A stretch of 51,506 nucleotides of DNA, taken from positions 1-51,506 of the forward strand of contig JAJYHM010000039.1 in the NCBI GenBank assembly GCA_021784755.1, written 5' to 3'. This DNA is from Pseudomonadota bacterium. Lineage in GTDB: Bacteria; Pseudomonadota; Gammaproteobacteria; Acidiferrobacterales; Acidiferrobacteraceae. A program made the position numbers and the translations under genes. A model generated the notes under the pieces. The model was not told the DNA's origin and made no database searches. It saw only the letters and a program-made list of their open reading frames with translations. Below are positions 17,215 to 26,666 of this stretch, piece by piece (position 1 is the first letter of the stretch; each line of letters begins with the position of its first letter).

Positions 17215-18565
17215 GTCCCTGGCCGACGTCGCGGGCGCCGGAGGCGAGCAGCCTGCGGAGCGTCTCCAGGGGCAGCTTGCCCGTCGCAAGCCGCGGCAGG
17301 GCATCCACGAGCATCAGCGGTCGGGGCAGGAACACCGGATCGATGCGGGCACGCAACGCCGTCTCGATGGCGGCACAGCTCAGGCCGGGGGCCACCACGA
17401 AGGCCGTCAGGCGGGCGACCGGGCCCGCGAAATCCTCGTCCGGCATATAAAAGGCACCATCGAGCACACCCGGGATGGCAAGCAACTGCTGCTCGAGAAA
17501 GGCGATGGAGCTGCGCTTGCCGGCCACGTTCACGATGTCGGCGCCGCGACCATGGAACCGGAAGGATGCCGGACCCACGGGCTCGATGATGTCGCTCAAA
17601 GGGGCCGGGGTCTGCACATGACCGCCACGCACGATAAAGCCTTCGCCCCGCGGCTCCAGGACGAGGCCGGGAAACAGCCGCCAATCCTCCTCGCGTGTCG
17701 GGCAGCGGCTCGCAATCTGGCCGGCCTCCGTCGCCCCGTAGATCTCATACAAAGGCGCCCCCAGACGCTCCTCGGCCTGCTCGGCCAGAGCCAGGGGCAG
17801 GGGCGCGGTCGCGCAGAGAATCGCATCGAGCGGTGGGGTGGCCACGGCGCTCGTCAATAGCGCCCGGAGATGGACCGGCGAGGTCACCAAGAGGCGTGGG
17901 CGCGGGACCGATGCCAGCGTCTCGGCGATATCCTTGGGGTAAAAAGGACGGGCCGCGTGGAGTACCGCGCCCCCGTGCAGGCCCAACATGACCGACGACT
18001 CGAGTCCGTACATGTGCTGGGGCGGCACGGTCGCGACCAACGACCAGGCGGCGCCACCGCTAAGCCCCAAGCGATCCGCTTCGGCATAGGCACCCGCGAC
18101 GAGCGAACCCCAGGTCTTGACGTGACCGGCGGGGGTGCCCGTCGTACCCGAAGTGAAGACCATGACCACCTGGCGCCCGGAGGGGATGTGCGGCATGGGC
18201 GGAACCAGAGACCCGGCGGGGGCCTCGGGGTCGAGTCGGGGAAAAGGCACCAGGGGCAGAGCGATATCGAGATCCCCGTCGCTCAAGCCATACAGATCCG
18301 GCATACGTGTGCGCAAGGCCTTGATCGTCTCGGCCGCATAAGCGGCCGGCAAAACGGTCATCCGGTCCGCGACCAGAGCGGCACCGAGACCTACGGCAAA
18401 ATGATAGCGATCGCTGCAGGCATTCAAGACAGGCCCCGTCGGGGGCAGCAAGCCCGCGACACGCGACACGTCGCGCAGAAACTGGCCCATGGAGCGCGGC
18501 GCGCCGTCATAGAAGGCGAACAGGGCGGCCGGATCGGTGGCCTGGACGAGCGCGGTGGCGCTCAT
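17207..18565 (-). CDS. Acyl-AMP ligase (AMP-binding superfamily)
   Basis: A 452-residue adenylating enzyme, short for the family (usually 500-600) as in aryl-polyene clusters. The P-loop is VFTSGTTGTPAG (the usual Lys is displaced to the following HVKTW), the adenine/metal motif is YGATEAGQ, and the C-terminal catalytic lysine lies in RLATGKLPLETL. It should activate an aryl or acyl starter carboxylate for loading on ACP. The ATG overlaps the COG4648 stop as ATGA and its stop overlaps the dehydratase start. Substrate cannot be inferred. Confidence 0.88.
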   Translation of the reverse strand: MSATALVQATDPAALFAFYDGAPRSMGQFLRDVSRVAGLLPPTGPVLNACSDRYHFAVGLGAALVADRMTVLPAAYAAETIKALRTRMPDLYGLSDGDLDIALPLVPFPRLDPEAPAGSLVPPMPHIPSGRQVVMVFTSGTTGTPAGHVKTWGSLVAGAYAEADRLGLSGGAAWSLVATVPPQHMYGLESSVMLGLHGGAVLHAARPFYPKDIAETLASVPRPRLLVTSPVHLRALLTSAVATPPLDAILCATAPLPLALAEQAEERLGAPLYEIYGATEAGQIASRCPTREEDWRLFPGLVLEPRGEGFIVRGGHVQTPAPLSDIIEPVGPASFRFHGRGADIVNVAGKRSSIAFLEQQLLAIPGVLDGAFYMPDEDFAGPVARLTAFVVAPGLSCAAIETALRARIDPVFLPRPLMLVDALPRLATGKLPLETLRRLLASGARDVGQGHG

Positions 18566-19266
18566 CGCCCGGCCCGCCCGTGCAAGGACGGCTCACGGGG
18601 ATCGGTGTCGACCAGATGCCGCCAGTAACGACTGCCTGCGAAGACGACCTGCAGAAACCCTGCCCGCTCCTGCGCGGGAATGACGCGCCGACGGACCAGG
18701 TACTCGCCGATGAAGACGAGGGCCATGATGGGCCAGGTAAGCACATTGGCGTAGAAACCCCAGACGCGGACACCGGCCACGAGAAAGAGAAAGACGGAAA
18801 CGATCGCCATGACACCGAAAAGCGCCGCCCAAAGTTGCGTCACGCGCCGCGTGTAGTGCGCAAGCCGCGGGCTCAGAGAGCCGTGCACAAGCTCGGACAA
18901 ACGCGAAATGAGCGGTACGCGCGGGGGCGCAAGCGTGCGCGCAAAAAAGCTGCAGAGCAGCGTCAGCATACCGACGTCCTCGACCAGGTAGGCCCATGCG
19001 TAATGGGCCGCGATCAGGGCACGGTCGTGCCAAAGGCCTCCACAGGCCAAGGCCCAGAGGGCGAGCCACAGCGGGCGCGGACGCCCTCGCCAGGCCGCGC
19101 CGAGTGACAGCGCAAGCAGTGGCGCGAACGCGAACAAGACGCCCAGCGTGCCGGCGTGGCCGGCCACGTTCGAGCGATAAGAAATCGCGGAGTAGGCGAC
19201 GACCAAAGCGCCGCCGCCCGCTATGCGGGCCCTGCGTAGCCACGTCCCCGTCTTGCGCACTGCCAT
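18562..19266 (-). CDS. COG4648-type integral membrane protein
   Basis: A 234-residue polytopic membrane protein with several hydrophobic helices (VVAYSAISY, LGVLFAFAPLLAL, PLWLALWALACGG, AALFGVMAIVSVFLFLVAG, PIMALVFIGEYLVRRRV). The last segment and a FAGSRYWRHLVDTDP-like tail are typical of the COG4648 proteins accompanying aryl-polyene genes, sometimes mislabelled as gyrase. I chose the ATG at 19266 because GGGAGG lies five bases upstream; an in-frame ATG six codons earlier lacks this. First gene of the minus-strand lipid block. Role unknown, probably in handling or exporting the lipid product. Confidence 0.82.
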   Translation of the reverse strand: MAVRKTGTWLRRARIAGGGALVVAYSAISYRSNVAGHAGTLGVLFAFAPLLALSLGAAWRGRPRPLWLALWALACGGLWHDRALIAAHYAWAYLVEDVGMLTLLCSFFARTLAPPRVPLISRLSELVHGSLSPRLAHYTRRVTQLWAALFGVMAIVSVFLFLVAGVRVWGFYANVLTWPIMALVFIGEYLVRRRVIPAQERAGFLQVVFAGSRYWRHLVDTDPREPSLHGRAGR

Positions 19267-19396
19267 GAGAGCCTCCCGGGCCATGCCGGCCCCGTGGCGA
19301 AAAGGTCAGCCCCGCTCGTCGCGCCGTCATGAGCACAGGCGCAAGCATAGCAGAAGATGCCATCCCGCTTCGTCCACCGCTTGGGCTTACGGACGT

Positions 19397-19428
19397 AAAA
19401 AAGGGCAGGGGCCTTCCGGCCCCTGCCC
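19397..19428 (-). terminator. groEL terminator
   Basis: An 11-bp perfect stem, GGGCAGGGGCC / GGCCCCTGCCC, with a 4-nt loop. On the minus strand it is followed by six T, placing it about 24 bp after the groEL stop. It insulates groESL from the lipid genes further along the same strand. Confidence 0.93.
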
Positions 19429-19451
19429 CACTACTCTGAAGAGCGGTCGGC

Positions 19452-21122
<1,671 letters not shown>

Positions 21123-21133
21123 TTAAGCGTTCG

Positions 21134-21427
21134 TTATTTGCCGTCAATGATCGCGACTACGTCTTCTTCGCGCATGACGAGAAGCTCTTCGGCGCCGACC
21201 TTGACCTCGGTCCCTGCATACTTGCCGAAAAGGATCTTGTCACCGACCTTGACGTCGAGAGGACGGACCTCGCCGTTCTCGAGAATCTTGCCCTTGCCTA
21301 CGGCCACGATCTCGCCCTGGATCGGCTTCTCCTTGGCCGTATCGGGAATCACGATGCCGCCGGCGGACTTCCGCTCTTCTTCCAGGCGGCGCACGATCAC
21401 ACGGTCGTGCAGGGGGCGAATATTCAT
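21134..21427 (-). CDS. groS: Co-chaperonin GroES (10 kDa)
   Basis: A 97-residue lid of the GroEL chamber. It starts [18 protein letters not shown], includes the mobile loop [16 protein letters not shown] and ends with the conserved [16 protein letters not shown] segment. The ATG at 21427 was chosen because AGGAGA lies 8 bp upstream and the N-terminus is canonical; an in-frame start 13 codons earlier is unlikely. Confidence 0.98.
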   Translation of the reverse strand: MNIRPLHDRVIVRRLEEERKSAGGIVIPDTAKEKPIQGEIVAVGKGKILENGEVRPLDVKVGDKILFGKYAGTEVKVGAEELLVMREEDVVAIIDGK

Positions 21428-21520
21428 ACTAAGTTCTCCTGTTTTTGAATGAGGCTGCGCTTTCATAGGAATCTCCTTACTCTCTTAAGAAACCGCGATA
21501 ACCGGGACCAGTCGCGCTTG

Positions 21521-21547
21521 CTAGCACTCTGTCCGAGTGAGTGCCAA
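21521..21547. promoter_or_regulatory. CIRCE operator (HrcA site) upstream of groES
   Basis: The inverted repeat CTAGCACTC-N9-GAGTGCCAA matches the CIRCE consensus TTAGCACTC-N9-GAGTGCTAA at 16 of 18 stem positions, with the exact 9-bp spacing. It overlaps the -10 end of the groES promoter, so HrcA binding would block initiation. The hrcA gene itself is outside the window. Confidence 0.92.
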
Positions 21548-21574
21548 TCATAAACAAGGCTGATGCCTTGTCAA
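21547..21574 (-). promoter_or_regulatory. Sigma-70-type promoter of groESL
   Basis: On the minus strand, TTGACA (21574-21569) and TATGAT (21552-21547) are separated by 16 bp. The -35 is perfect and the -10 has five of six consensus bases. Start would lie inside the CIRCE element. A sigma-32 type promoter was not evident. Confidence 0.8.
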
Positions 21575-21581
21575 GTCCGAC

Positions 21582-21992
21582 CTAATCGCGGTACGAGCGA
21601 AACCGGCCCTCGAGGGGCTCGCGATCCGGGTTGCGGACGGTAGGTGGTGGCGGATTGGGTGGACGCCGCAAGGCGCGGCGCGCAGGCCCGAGCAAAAGCA
21701 CGAGTGCCAGAAAGTCCGACAGGAATCCCGGGAACAACAGCAGCAGGCCGGCAAACCCCAGGGCGGCGCCCCCCAAGACGGCATCGTCCGGGAGGCGTCC
21801 CTGCGAAAGGGCCGCACGGACATGGCCAAAAGTGCGCACAGGCGAGAGACGTAAAAGCGCAAGTCCGGCGATCGGGCCCGCCGCGAGCAGGGCGAGCGTC
21901 CACCACGGCCCGATCGCACGCCATACGAGCACGATCACCACGACCTCAATAAGCGGCAGAAAGACAACAAAGCGCAGCAGCCGGCCGATCAT
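21582..21992 (-). CDS. FxsA family membrane protein
   Basis: A 136-residue inner-membrane protein with the FxsA pattern: an N-terminal FVVFLPLIEVVVIVLVWRAIG helix, a second helix, an amphipathic linker (LRAALSQG-type) and a hairpin GFAGLLLLFPGFLSDFLALVLLL, followed by a Pro-rich cytoplasmic tail. In E. coli FxsA eases F-exclusion of phage T7; general role unknown. The ATG at 21992 overlaps the hydrolase stop as ATGA. Adjacent to groESL, as fxsA is in many genomes. Confidence 0.9.
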   Translation of the reverse strand: MIGRLLRFVVFLPLIEVVVIVLVWRAIGPWWTLALLAAGPIAGLALLRLSPVRTFGHVRAALSQGRLPDDAVLGGAALGFAGLLLLFPGFLSDFLALVLLLGPARRALRRPPNPPPPTVRNPDREPLEGRFRSYRD

Positions 21993-22768
21993 ACGCCGAC
22001 CCCCGCCGCCCGATCCGCGTGTGGCCACAAGGCATCCACCTCTTCGAGAATCCGCGGGATGGCCGCGGTCAAGCGGTGGTCACCCCCGGGAATCACAATC
22101 AGACGTTTGGCGGGCGCGCGCACTTGGTGCAGAAAGGCTTCGCTCACGGAAGGTCTAACGACATCATCCCGCTCGCCGTGGATTATGGTCAGCGGGCAAG
22201 GGAGCGTGATAGGCGACGACAAGACATCATGCGCATCGGCATCCTCGATCAGACGATGGCCGAGCCGATACACAGTGCCGGCGGGCGCGTAGAGGTCCGG
22301 TAGCGCCAGATAGCCGTCGGCCCGCCACTGGCGACGCAGGTCCTCCGAGAAGCTCGCGTAATACCGCTGCAGGAAATTGAAGGCCGGGGCGAGCAAGACA
22401 AGCCCCGCGACCGGGACACGGCGCATGCGGGCCATGGCGACTGCAAGCCACGCACCGAGGCTCGAACCCACCAGAATGAGCGGGCGCGGTGCGGTGCGCT
22501 CGGCCACCGCCAAGGCATCTTCCAGCCATCCGGAGACGGTCTGCTCCTCAAGGGCCCCGCTCGATGCGCCGTGCGCGGCCAGGTCGAAACGCACCCACGA
22601 ATAAGCGCGCGCGCGGGCGTGCGCGACCAGCGCCTGAGCCTTTTCGCCATCGCAGTGGGAACGAAAGCCATGCAGGAACAGTCCAACCGGGCCGTAGCCT
22701 AGGTCGAGAGCCCGGCCATGGATGACAACACCGGGCCGGGTAGTGAGGGAAAACGAGGTCTCATGCAC
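21989..22768 (-). CDS. Alpha/beta hydrolase
   Basis: A 259-residue serine hydrolase of the YqiA/COG0596-like type. The oxyanion strand LFLHGFRSHCDG, the nucleophile elbow GSSLG (about residues 101-105), the acid loop IHGERDDVV and the catalytic-His region GGDHRLT give a complete triad. No signal peptide, so cytosolic. GTG start at 22768 (no ATG in frame nearby); it overlaps the divergent 40-codon ORF by 6 bp. Substrate unknown. Confidence 0.88.
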   Translation of the reverse strand: MHETSFSLTTRPGVVIHGRALDLGYGPVGLFLHGFRSHCDGEKAQALVAHARARAYSWVRFDLAAHGASSGALEEQTVSGWLEDALAVAERTAPRPLILVGSSLGAWLAVAMARMRRVPVAGLVLLAPAFNFLQRYYASFSEDLRRQWRADGYLALPDLYAPAGTVYRLGHRLIEDADAHDVLSSPITLPCPLTIIHGERDDVVRPSVSEAFLHQVRAPAKRLIVIPGGDHRLTAAIPRILEEVDALWPHADRAAGVGV

Positions 22769-22885
22769 TGGGCTATTCCGGATGACGGTAAGAAGCTATG
22801 GTATAAGAATCCGAGCCGCCCGCGCGACCTGCCGGACCCCGAGCCTCTCGTGCGCCGGTATCGCGAGACGCTGGGGCCGACTTGA
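22763..22885 (+). CDS. Possible 40-residue small protein
   Basis: A short ORF with an ACGAGG ribosome site five bases before its ATG. The product is compact and hydrophilic, containing DDGKKLWYKNPSRPRDLPDP and ending RRYRETLGPT. Its composition looks protein-like and not like an antisense shadow. It is divergent from the hydrolase and 87 bp upstream of cutA. No family recognised; conservation would decide whether it is real. Confidence 0.45.
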   Translation: MHWAIPDDGKKLWYKNPSRPRDLPDPEPLVRRYRETLGPT

Positions 22886-22972
22886 ACCACGGCGCGTGAA
22901 TAGGTTCAGATGCGCGAATCGGCGGGGAGTTCCGCGCGCCGCGCCGATCGAGGCGCACCACGAGGCGAGACC

Positions 22973-23293
22973 GTGCCCAGAGAGGCCCTGATCGTTTTTT
23001 GTACCTGTCCCGAGACCTCCGCGACCGCGATCGCAGAGGCCCTCGTGAATGAAAGACTGGCGGCTTGCGTCAACCAGCTCGCGGCCGTCCAGTCCATATA
23101 CCGTTGGCAGGAGCGCGTCGAGACCGCCACGGAAACGCTTTTGATCATGAAAACGACAACAGACCTTTATGATGAATTGGAACGGCGCCTGCACGCCCTG
23201 CACCCCTACGAAGTCCCCGAGATCCTGGCGGTCCCCGTCGCTCGCGGCTATCCGCCCTACCTGCGATGGCTTGAAGGCGCTCTGCGCGCTTAG
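22973..23293 (+). CDS. cutA: CutA divalent-cation tolerance protein
   Basis: A 106-residue trimeric ferredoxin-like-fold protein. The CutA core is clear: ALIVFCTCPETSATAIAEAL, NERLAACVN, SIYRWQ, ETLLIMKT and HPYEVPEILAVPV. The GTG at 22973 gives the normal N-terminus; an upstream in-frame ATG would add 21 atypical residues. In E. coli cutA also neighbours dsbD, as here. The molecular role remains unclear despite the 'copper tolerance' name. Confidence 0.95.
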   Translation: MPREALIVFCTCPETSATAIAEALVNERLAACVNQLAAVQSIYRWQERVETATETLLIMKTTTDLYDELERRLHALHPYEVPEILAVPVARGYPPYLRWLEGALRA

Positions 23294-25124
23294 CGTTGCG
23301 GTCCTGGCCCTGCTGGTCGCGACCCCCGGCGAGGCGATGGCCCAGGGAGGGCCGCTTGCCGCCTTCAAGGCCTTCTTCAGCCACCGGCAGAAGCCGTTCC
23401 TGGAGCGCAGCCAGGCCTACCGGCTGACCCTGACGGCACCCACCAAAGACGGCCTCGAGGCCCGCTTTCGCATTGCCCACGGCTATTACCTCTACCGCGA
23501 CAAGATCCACTTCACGCTGCTCTCGCCACGCCACGGCGTAACCCTGGGACCCGTGGCCATGCCGCCAGGTACAGTGGAAAAAAACCGCGTCCTCGGCACC
23601 ATCATCATCTACAAAAAGACTTTTATCCTCCCCTTGCCGCTCACGGGGGCTCATGCCGGCCAATCGCTCACAGTGAGCGCACACTATCAGGGATGCGCGA
23701 TCGCCGGCATCTGTTATCCGCCGGTCACGCATATTTTGCAGGTCCGGCTCCCAACCCGATCCGCGACCTTGGGCGGCGCGGCCTCAACGGCCACCGCACC
23801 CCCGGCGGTGGAGAACACACCCTCCGCGCCTGCCCCGCATGCCGCCGGCCCGAGCACCAGGACTTGGCTCTTCGCGATCGTGAGCGCCTTCGGAATCGGT
23901 CTCCTGCTCACCTTCACCCCCTGTGTCCTGCCCATGATCCCCATCCTGTCCGGTATGCTGGTCGGTCGCGGACAAGAGCGGCTGACAAAGAAACAGGGCG
24001 CCTTGCTATCAGCAACCTACGTGCTCGGTACTGCCACCACCTACGCGGGCGCGGGCGCCTTGGCGGGGGCCACGGGTGAACAGCTCCAGGCCTACTTTGA
24101 AAACGCCTGGGGCATAGGCTTCCTTGCCGCCTTGTTCGTGCTCATGGCGCTGTCCTTGTTCGATATCTACACCCTGCAGGTGCCTAGCTTCATCCAAAGT
24201 CGCGTAGTCGCGCGCACCGGTGGCGGCAACGGCCGGTCGTTGGCGGGCGCCTACGTCCTCGGCCTCCTGTCGGCCTTGGTGGTCGGCGCCTGTGTATCGC
24301 CGCTGCTCGTGTCGGCGCTCGCCGTGGCCATATCGAGCCATAGCGCACCCTTGGGTGCCGCGATCATGTTCAGTATGGCGCTTGGCATGGGCATCGTGCT
24401 GATCGCGCTGGGTGTGGGGGCGGGCTACCTGCTGCCGAAGGCCGGGCCCTGGATGCACACCGTGAAGTACGCCTTCGGGGTGCTGCTGCTGGGGGTCGCC
24501 ATCTATCTCCTCGGGCTCCTGCCGCATGTGCCGGCGCTACTCTTATGGGGCGCACTCTTCGTCGGGGTCGGGGTCTATCTCGGCGGGGGGCGCTTGGCGC
24601 CGGGGGCGAGCGGCCTTCAGAAGTTGCGTGCGGGTCTCGGCGTCGTACTGCTCGTGTGGGGCGCCTTGTCGCTCGTGGGCGGCCTGCAAGGCAACAGGGA
24701 TCCGCTGCAACCGCTTACCTTCCGAAGTACCGGCGTCACCAGGACCGGGGGGCATACGCTCACCTTCCACAAGGTGGAGTCGCTCGCTGCGCTCGAACAC
24801 GAATTGTCACGGGCTGCGAGTCTGAATGAACCCGCGCTAGTCGACTTTTCGGCCAGCTGGTGCGTAGACTGCACGCGGCTGCGACGCGAGACCTTCCCCG
24901 ACAGGCGGGTCCAAAGCGCCCTGCGCGGGTTTATGTTGATCGAGGCGGACGTGACCCACAATACGAAGGCGACCCGCGCCCTGAAGCGCAAGTTCGGCAT
25001 TCTCGGGCCACCCGCGGTCTTGTTTTTCTCAGCACGAGGGCGACCTTTGCGACAAAAAGACTTTTATGGTTACAAGGGGCCGCGGGCGCTTGCCGCTCTC
25101 GCGCGCGCGGTGAAGGCGATATGA
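23271..25124 (+). CDS. dsbD: Thiol:disulfide interchange protein DsbD
   Basis: Inner-membrane reductant conduit passing electrons from cytosolic thioredoxin to periplasmic thiol proteins. Three parts are visible: a signal peptide ending near ATPGEAMA, a periplasmic alpha domain with cysteines in YQGCAIAGICYPP, an eight-helix membrane core beginning TFTPCVLPMIPILSGML, and a C-terminal thioredoxin domain with SASWCVDCTRL. I chose TTG at 23271 because it gives a normal signal peptide (617 residues) and no ATG or GTG lies between it and the mature domain; the start overlaps cutA. It is followed, with a 4-bp overlap, by a TlpA-like protein that it could reduce. Confidence 0.94.
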   Translation: MKALCALSVAVLALLVATPGEAMAQGGPLAAFKAFFSHRQKPFLERSQAYRLTLTAPTKDGLEARFRIAHGYYLYRDKIHFTLLSPRHGVTLGPVAMPPGTVEKNRVLGTIIIYKKTFILPLPLTGAHAGQSLTVSAHYQGCAIAGICYPPVTHILQVRLPTRSATLGGAASTATAPPAVENTPSAPAPHAAGPSTRTWLFAIVSAFGIGLLLTFTPCVLPMIPILSGMLVGRGQERLTKKQGALLSATYVLGTATTYAGAGALAGATGEQLQAYFENAWGIGFLAALFVLMALSLFDIYTLQVPSFIQSRVVARTGGGNGRSLAGAYVLGLLSALVVGACVSPLLVSALAVAISSHSAPLGAAIMFSMALGMGIVLIALGVGAGYLLPKAGPWMHTVKYAFGVLLLGVAIYLLGLLPHVPALLLWGALFVGVGVYLGGGRLAPGASGLQKLRAGLGVVLLVWGALSLVGGLQGNRDPLQPLTFRSTGVTRTGGHTLTFHKVESLAALEHELSRAASLNEPALVDFSASWCVDCTRLRRETFPDRRVQSALRGFMLIEADVTHNTKATRALKRKFGILGPPAVLFFSARGRPLRQKDFYGYKGPRALAALARAVKAI

Positions 25125-25660
25125 AGGGCCGCATTCATGCCATCTGGGCGGTAGGGTTGATCGCGGCGCTCGCCGTAGGCTTTGGATTGGGACGTTACAC
25201 GGGCCCTAAGCCGCATCCGCATCCGCGGGCCCGGCATGCGGTACGCGTGCACTTCAGCCTACCGAACCTCACCGGCAAAACCCGATCGCTCGACCACTGG
25301 CCGGGCAAGGTCTATCTCGTGAACTTCTGGGCCCCGTGGTGTCCGCCGTGCCGGGCCGAGATCCCACTGCTCATACGCACGGCCAAGGCCGACCGGGCGC
25401 GGGGCCTGGTGGTCGTGGGCATCGCCCTGGACCGCAAACGGAAGGTTGCGCGCTACGTCCGCGCCCACCACATCTCCTACCCGATCCTGTTGGGCGGCGA
25501 GCGGGGCCTGCAGATGCTGGCCCAGTATGGGGATATGCAGGGGGCGATCCCCTTTAGTCTGCTCGTGACCGCGCACGGACGCATCTTGACCGGCCAATTG
25601 GGGGCTTTCACGCACGGGACGCTCAGGGCGGCGATTGCGACCGCTTTCAAGAGACAGTGA
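25121..25660 (+). CDS. TlpA/ResA-like membrane-anchored thioredoxin
   Basis: A 179-residue periplasmic thioredoxin-fold protein. An uncleaved N-terminal anchor (AIWAVGLIAALAVGFGLG) is followed by a His/Pro-rich linker and the domain, with active site WAPWCPPCRAE (about residues 71-81) and cis-Pro loop GAIPFSLLV. ATG overlaps the dsbD stop by 4 bp, so it is coupled to its probable reductant. Likely roles are cytochrome c maturation or periplasmic disulfide reduction; sequence does not separate these. Confidence 0.9.
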   Translation: MKGRIHAIWAVGLIAALAVGFGLGRYTGPKPHPHPRARHAVRVHFSLPNLTGKTRSLDHWPGKVYLVNFWAPWCPPCRAEIPLLIRTAKADRARGLVVVGIALDRKRKVARYVRAHHISYPILLGGERGLQMLAQYGDMQGAIPFSLLVTAHGRILTGQLGAFTHGTLRAAIATAFKRQ

Positions 25661-25692
25661 TTTGCCGGGAACTGCGTCGAAAAGCAGGTAAC

Positions 25693-25721
25693 TGGACAAA
25701 AACCAGCGACACGGGCACAAT
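25693..25721 (+). promoter_or_regulatory. Candidate promoter of the aroQ-accBC operon
   Basis: TGGACA (25693-25698) and CACAAT (25716-25721) lie 17 bp apart, each with partial agreement to the sigma-70 consensus. The start would fall about 25 bp before the aroQ ATG at 25754. The 93-bp gap after tlpA makes a new promoter here reasonable. Confidence 0.45.
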
Positions 25722-25753
25722 GCGCGCACCGGGGACGTCCCGGCGGAAAACTC

Positions 25754-26194
25754 ATGGCTGAGCTGCTCGTACTTAACGGCCCTAATCTCAATCTCCTCGG
25801 TACGCGCGAGCCGCACCATTATGGTGCCGAAACCCTTGCCGTGATCGAGGAGCGTCTGGCGGCCCTGGCCACCGACATGGGGTATGGCATCGCGTTCATG
25901 CAAAGCAATGCCGAGCATGAGCTGATCGCGCGCGTCCACGAGGCCGCGTCCGACGGCACCCGCGTCATTGTCTTCAATCCCGCGGCGTTCACCCACACGA
26001 GCGTGGCGCTGCGCGATGCCCTGGAGGCGGTTGCCCTACCGTTCGTCGAAATCCACCTTTCGAACATCTACGCCCGCGAGCCGTTTCGTCACCGCTCCTA
26101 TTTCTCGGACATCGCGCTCGGCACGATCAGCGGGCTTGGCGCCCTGGGCTATGAACTCGCCCTGATGGCTGCCATTTCCCATTTGCAATCTTAG
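25754..26194 (+). CDS. aroQ: 3-dehydroquinate dehydratase, type II
   Basis: A 146-residue dodecameric shikimate-pathway enzyme. [18 protein letters not shown] carries the catalytic Arg and flexible loop, [17 protein letters not shown] binds substrate, and [18 protein letters not shown] supplies the active-site His. It is followed 11 bp later by accB, the common proteobacterial aroQ-accB-accC arrangement. No anomalies. Confidence 0.98.
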   Translation: MAELLVLNGPNLNLLGTREPHHYGAETLAVIEERLAALATDMGYGIAFMQSNAEHELIARVHEAASDGTRVIVFNPAAFTHTSVALRDALEAVALPFVEIHLSNIYAREPFRHRSYFSDIALGTISGLGALGYELALMAAISHLQS

Positions 26195-26205
26195 GTAAAC
26201 ATCCC

Positions 26206-26661
26206 GTGGATATCCGCAAAGTCAAAAAACTGATCGAAATGCTCGAGGCGTCCCACCTGGGCGAGATCGAGATAAAAGAGGGCGAGGAGTCGATCCGCAT
26301 CAGCCGCGGCTCGTCGGCCGCGCCGATCCCGACCATGACCATGACGGCGCCCGCCCCCGCGCCGGCCGTTCCCTTATCAGCCGTTGCCGCAACCCCCGAG
26401 CCTACCAGCGGCCGGTCCATGCCGAGCGGTCACCCCATCACCTCACCCATGGTCGGCACCTTTTATCGGGCGCCCTCGCCGGACGCCCAGCCCTTCGTGG
26501 AGGTCGGCACCTCCGTGAACGTCGGTGATCCGCTCTGCATCATCGAGGCGATGAAAATGCTCAACGAAATCGAGGCGGATCGCGCCGGCGTGGTCAAGGC
26601 CATCTTCAAAGAAAACGGCCAACCCGTCGAGTACGGCGAAACGCTCTTCGTTATCGAATAG
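26206..26661 (+). CDS. accB: Biotin carboxyl carrier protein of acetyl-CoA carboxylase
   Basis: A 151-residue carrier that shuttles carboxyl groups on biotin. The N-terminal domain ([21 protein letters not shown]), an Ala/Pro-rich linker and the C-terminal biotinyl domain with [12 protein letters not shown] (biotinylated Lys) are all present, together with the thumb segment typical of AccB. GTG start at 26206, the only suitable codon. It lies 5 bp before accC. Confidence 0.98.
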   Translation: MDIRKVKKLIEMLEASHLGEIEIKEGEESIRISRGSSAAPIPTMTMTAPAPAPAVPLSAVAATPEPTSGRSMPSGHPITSPMVGTFYRAPSPDAQPFVEVGTSVNVGDPLCIIEAMKMLNEIEADRAGVVKAIFKENGQPVEYGETLFVIE

Positions 26662-26666
26662 CAGCC

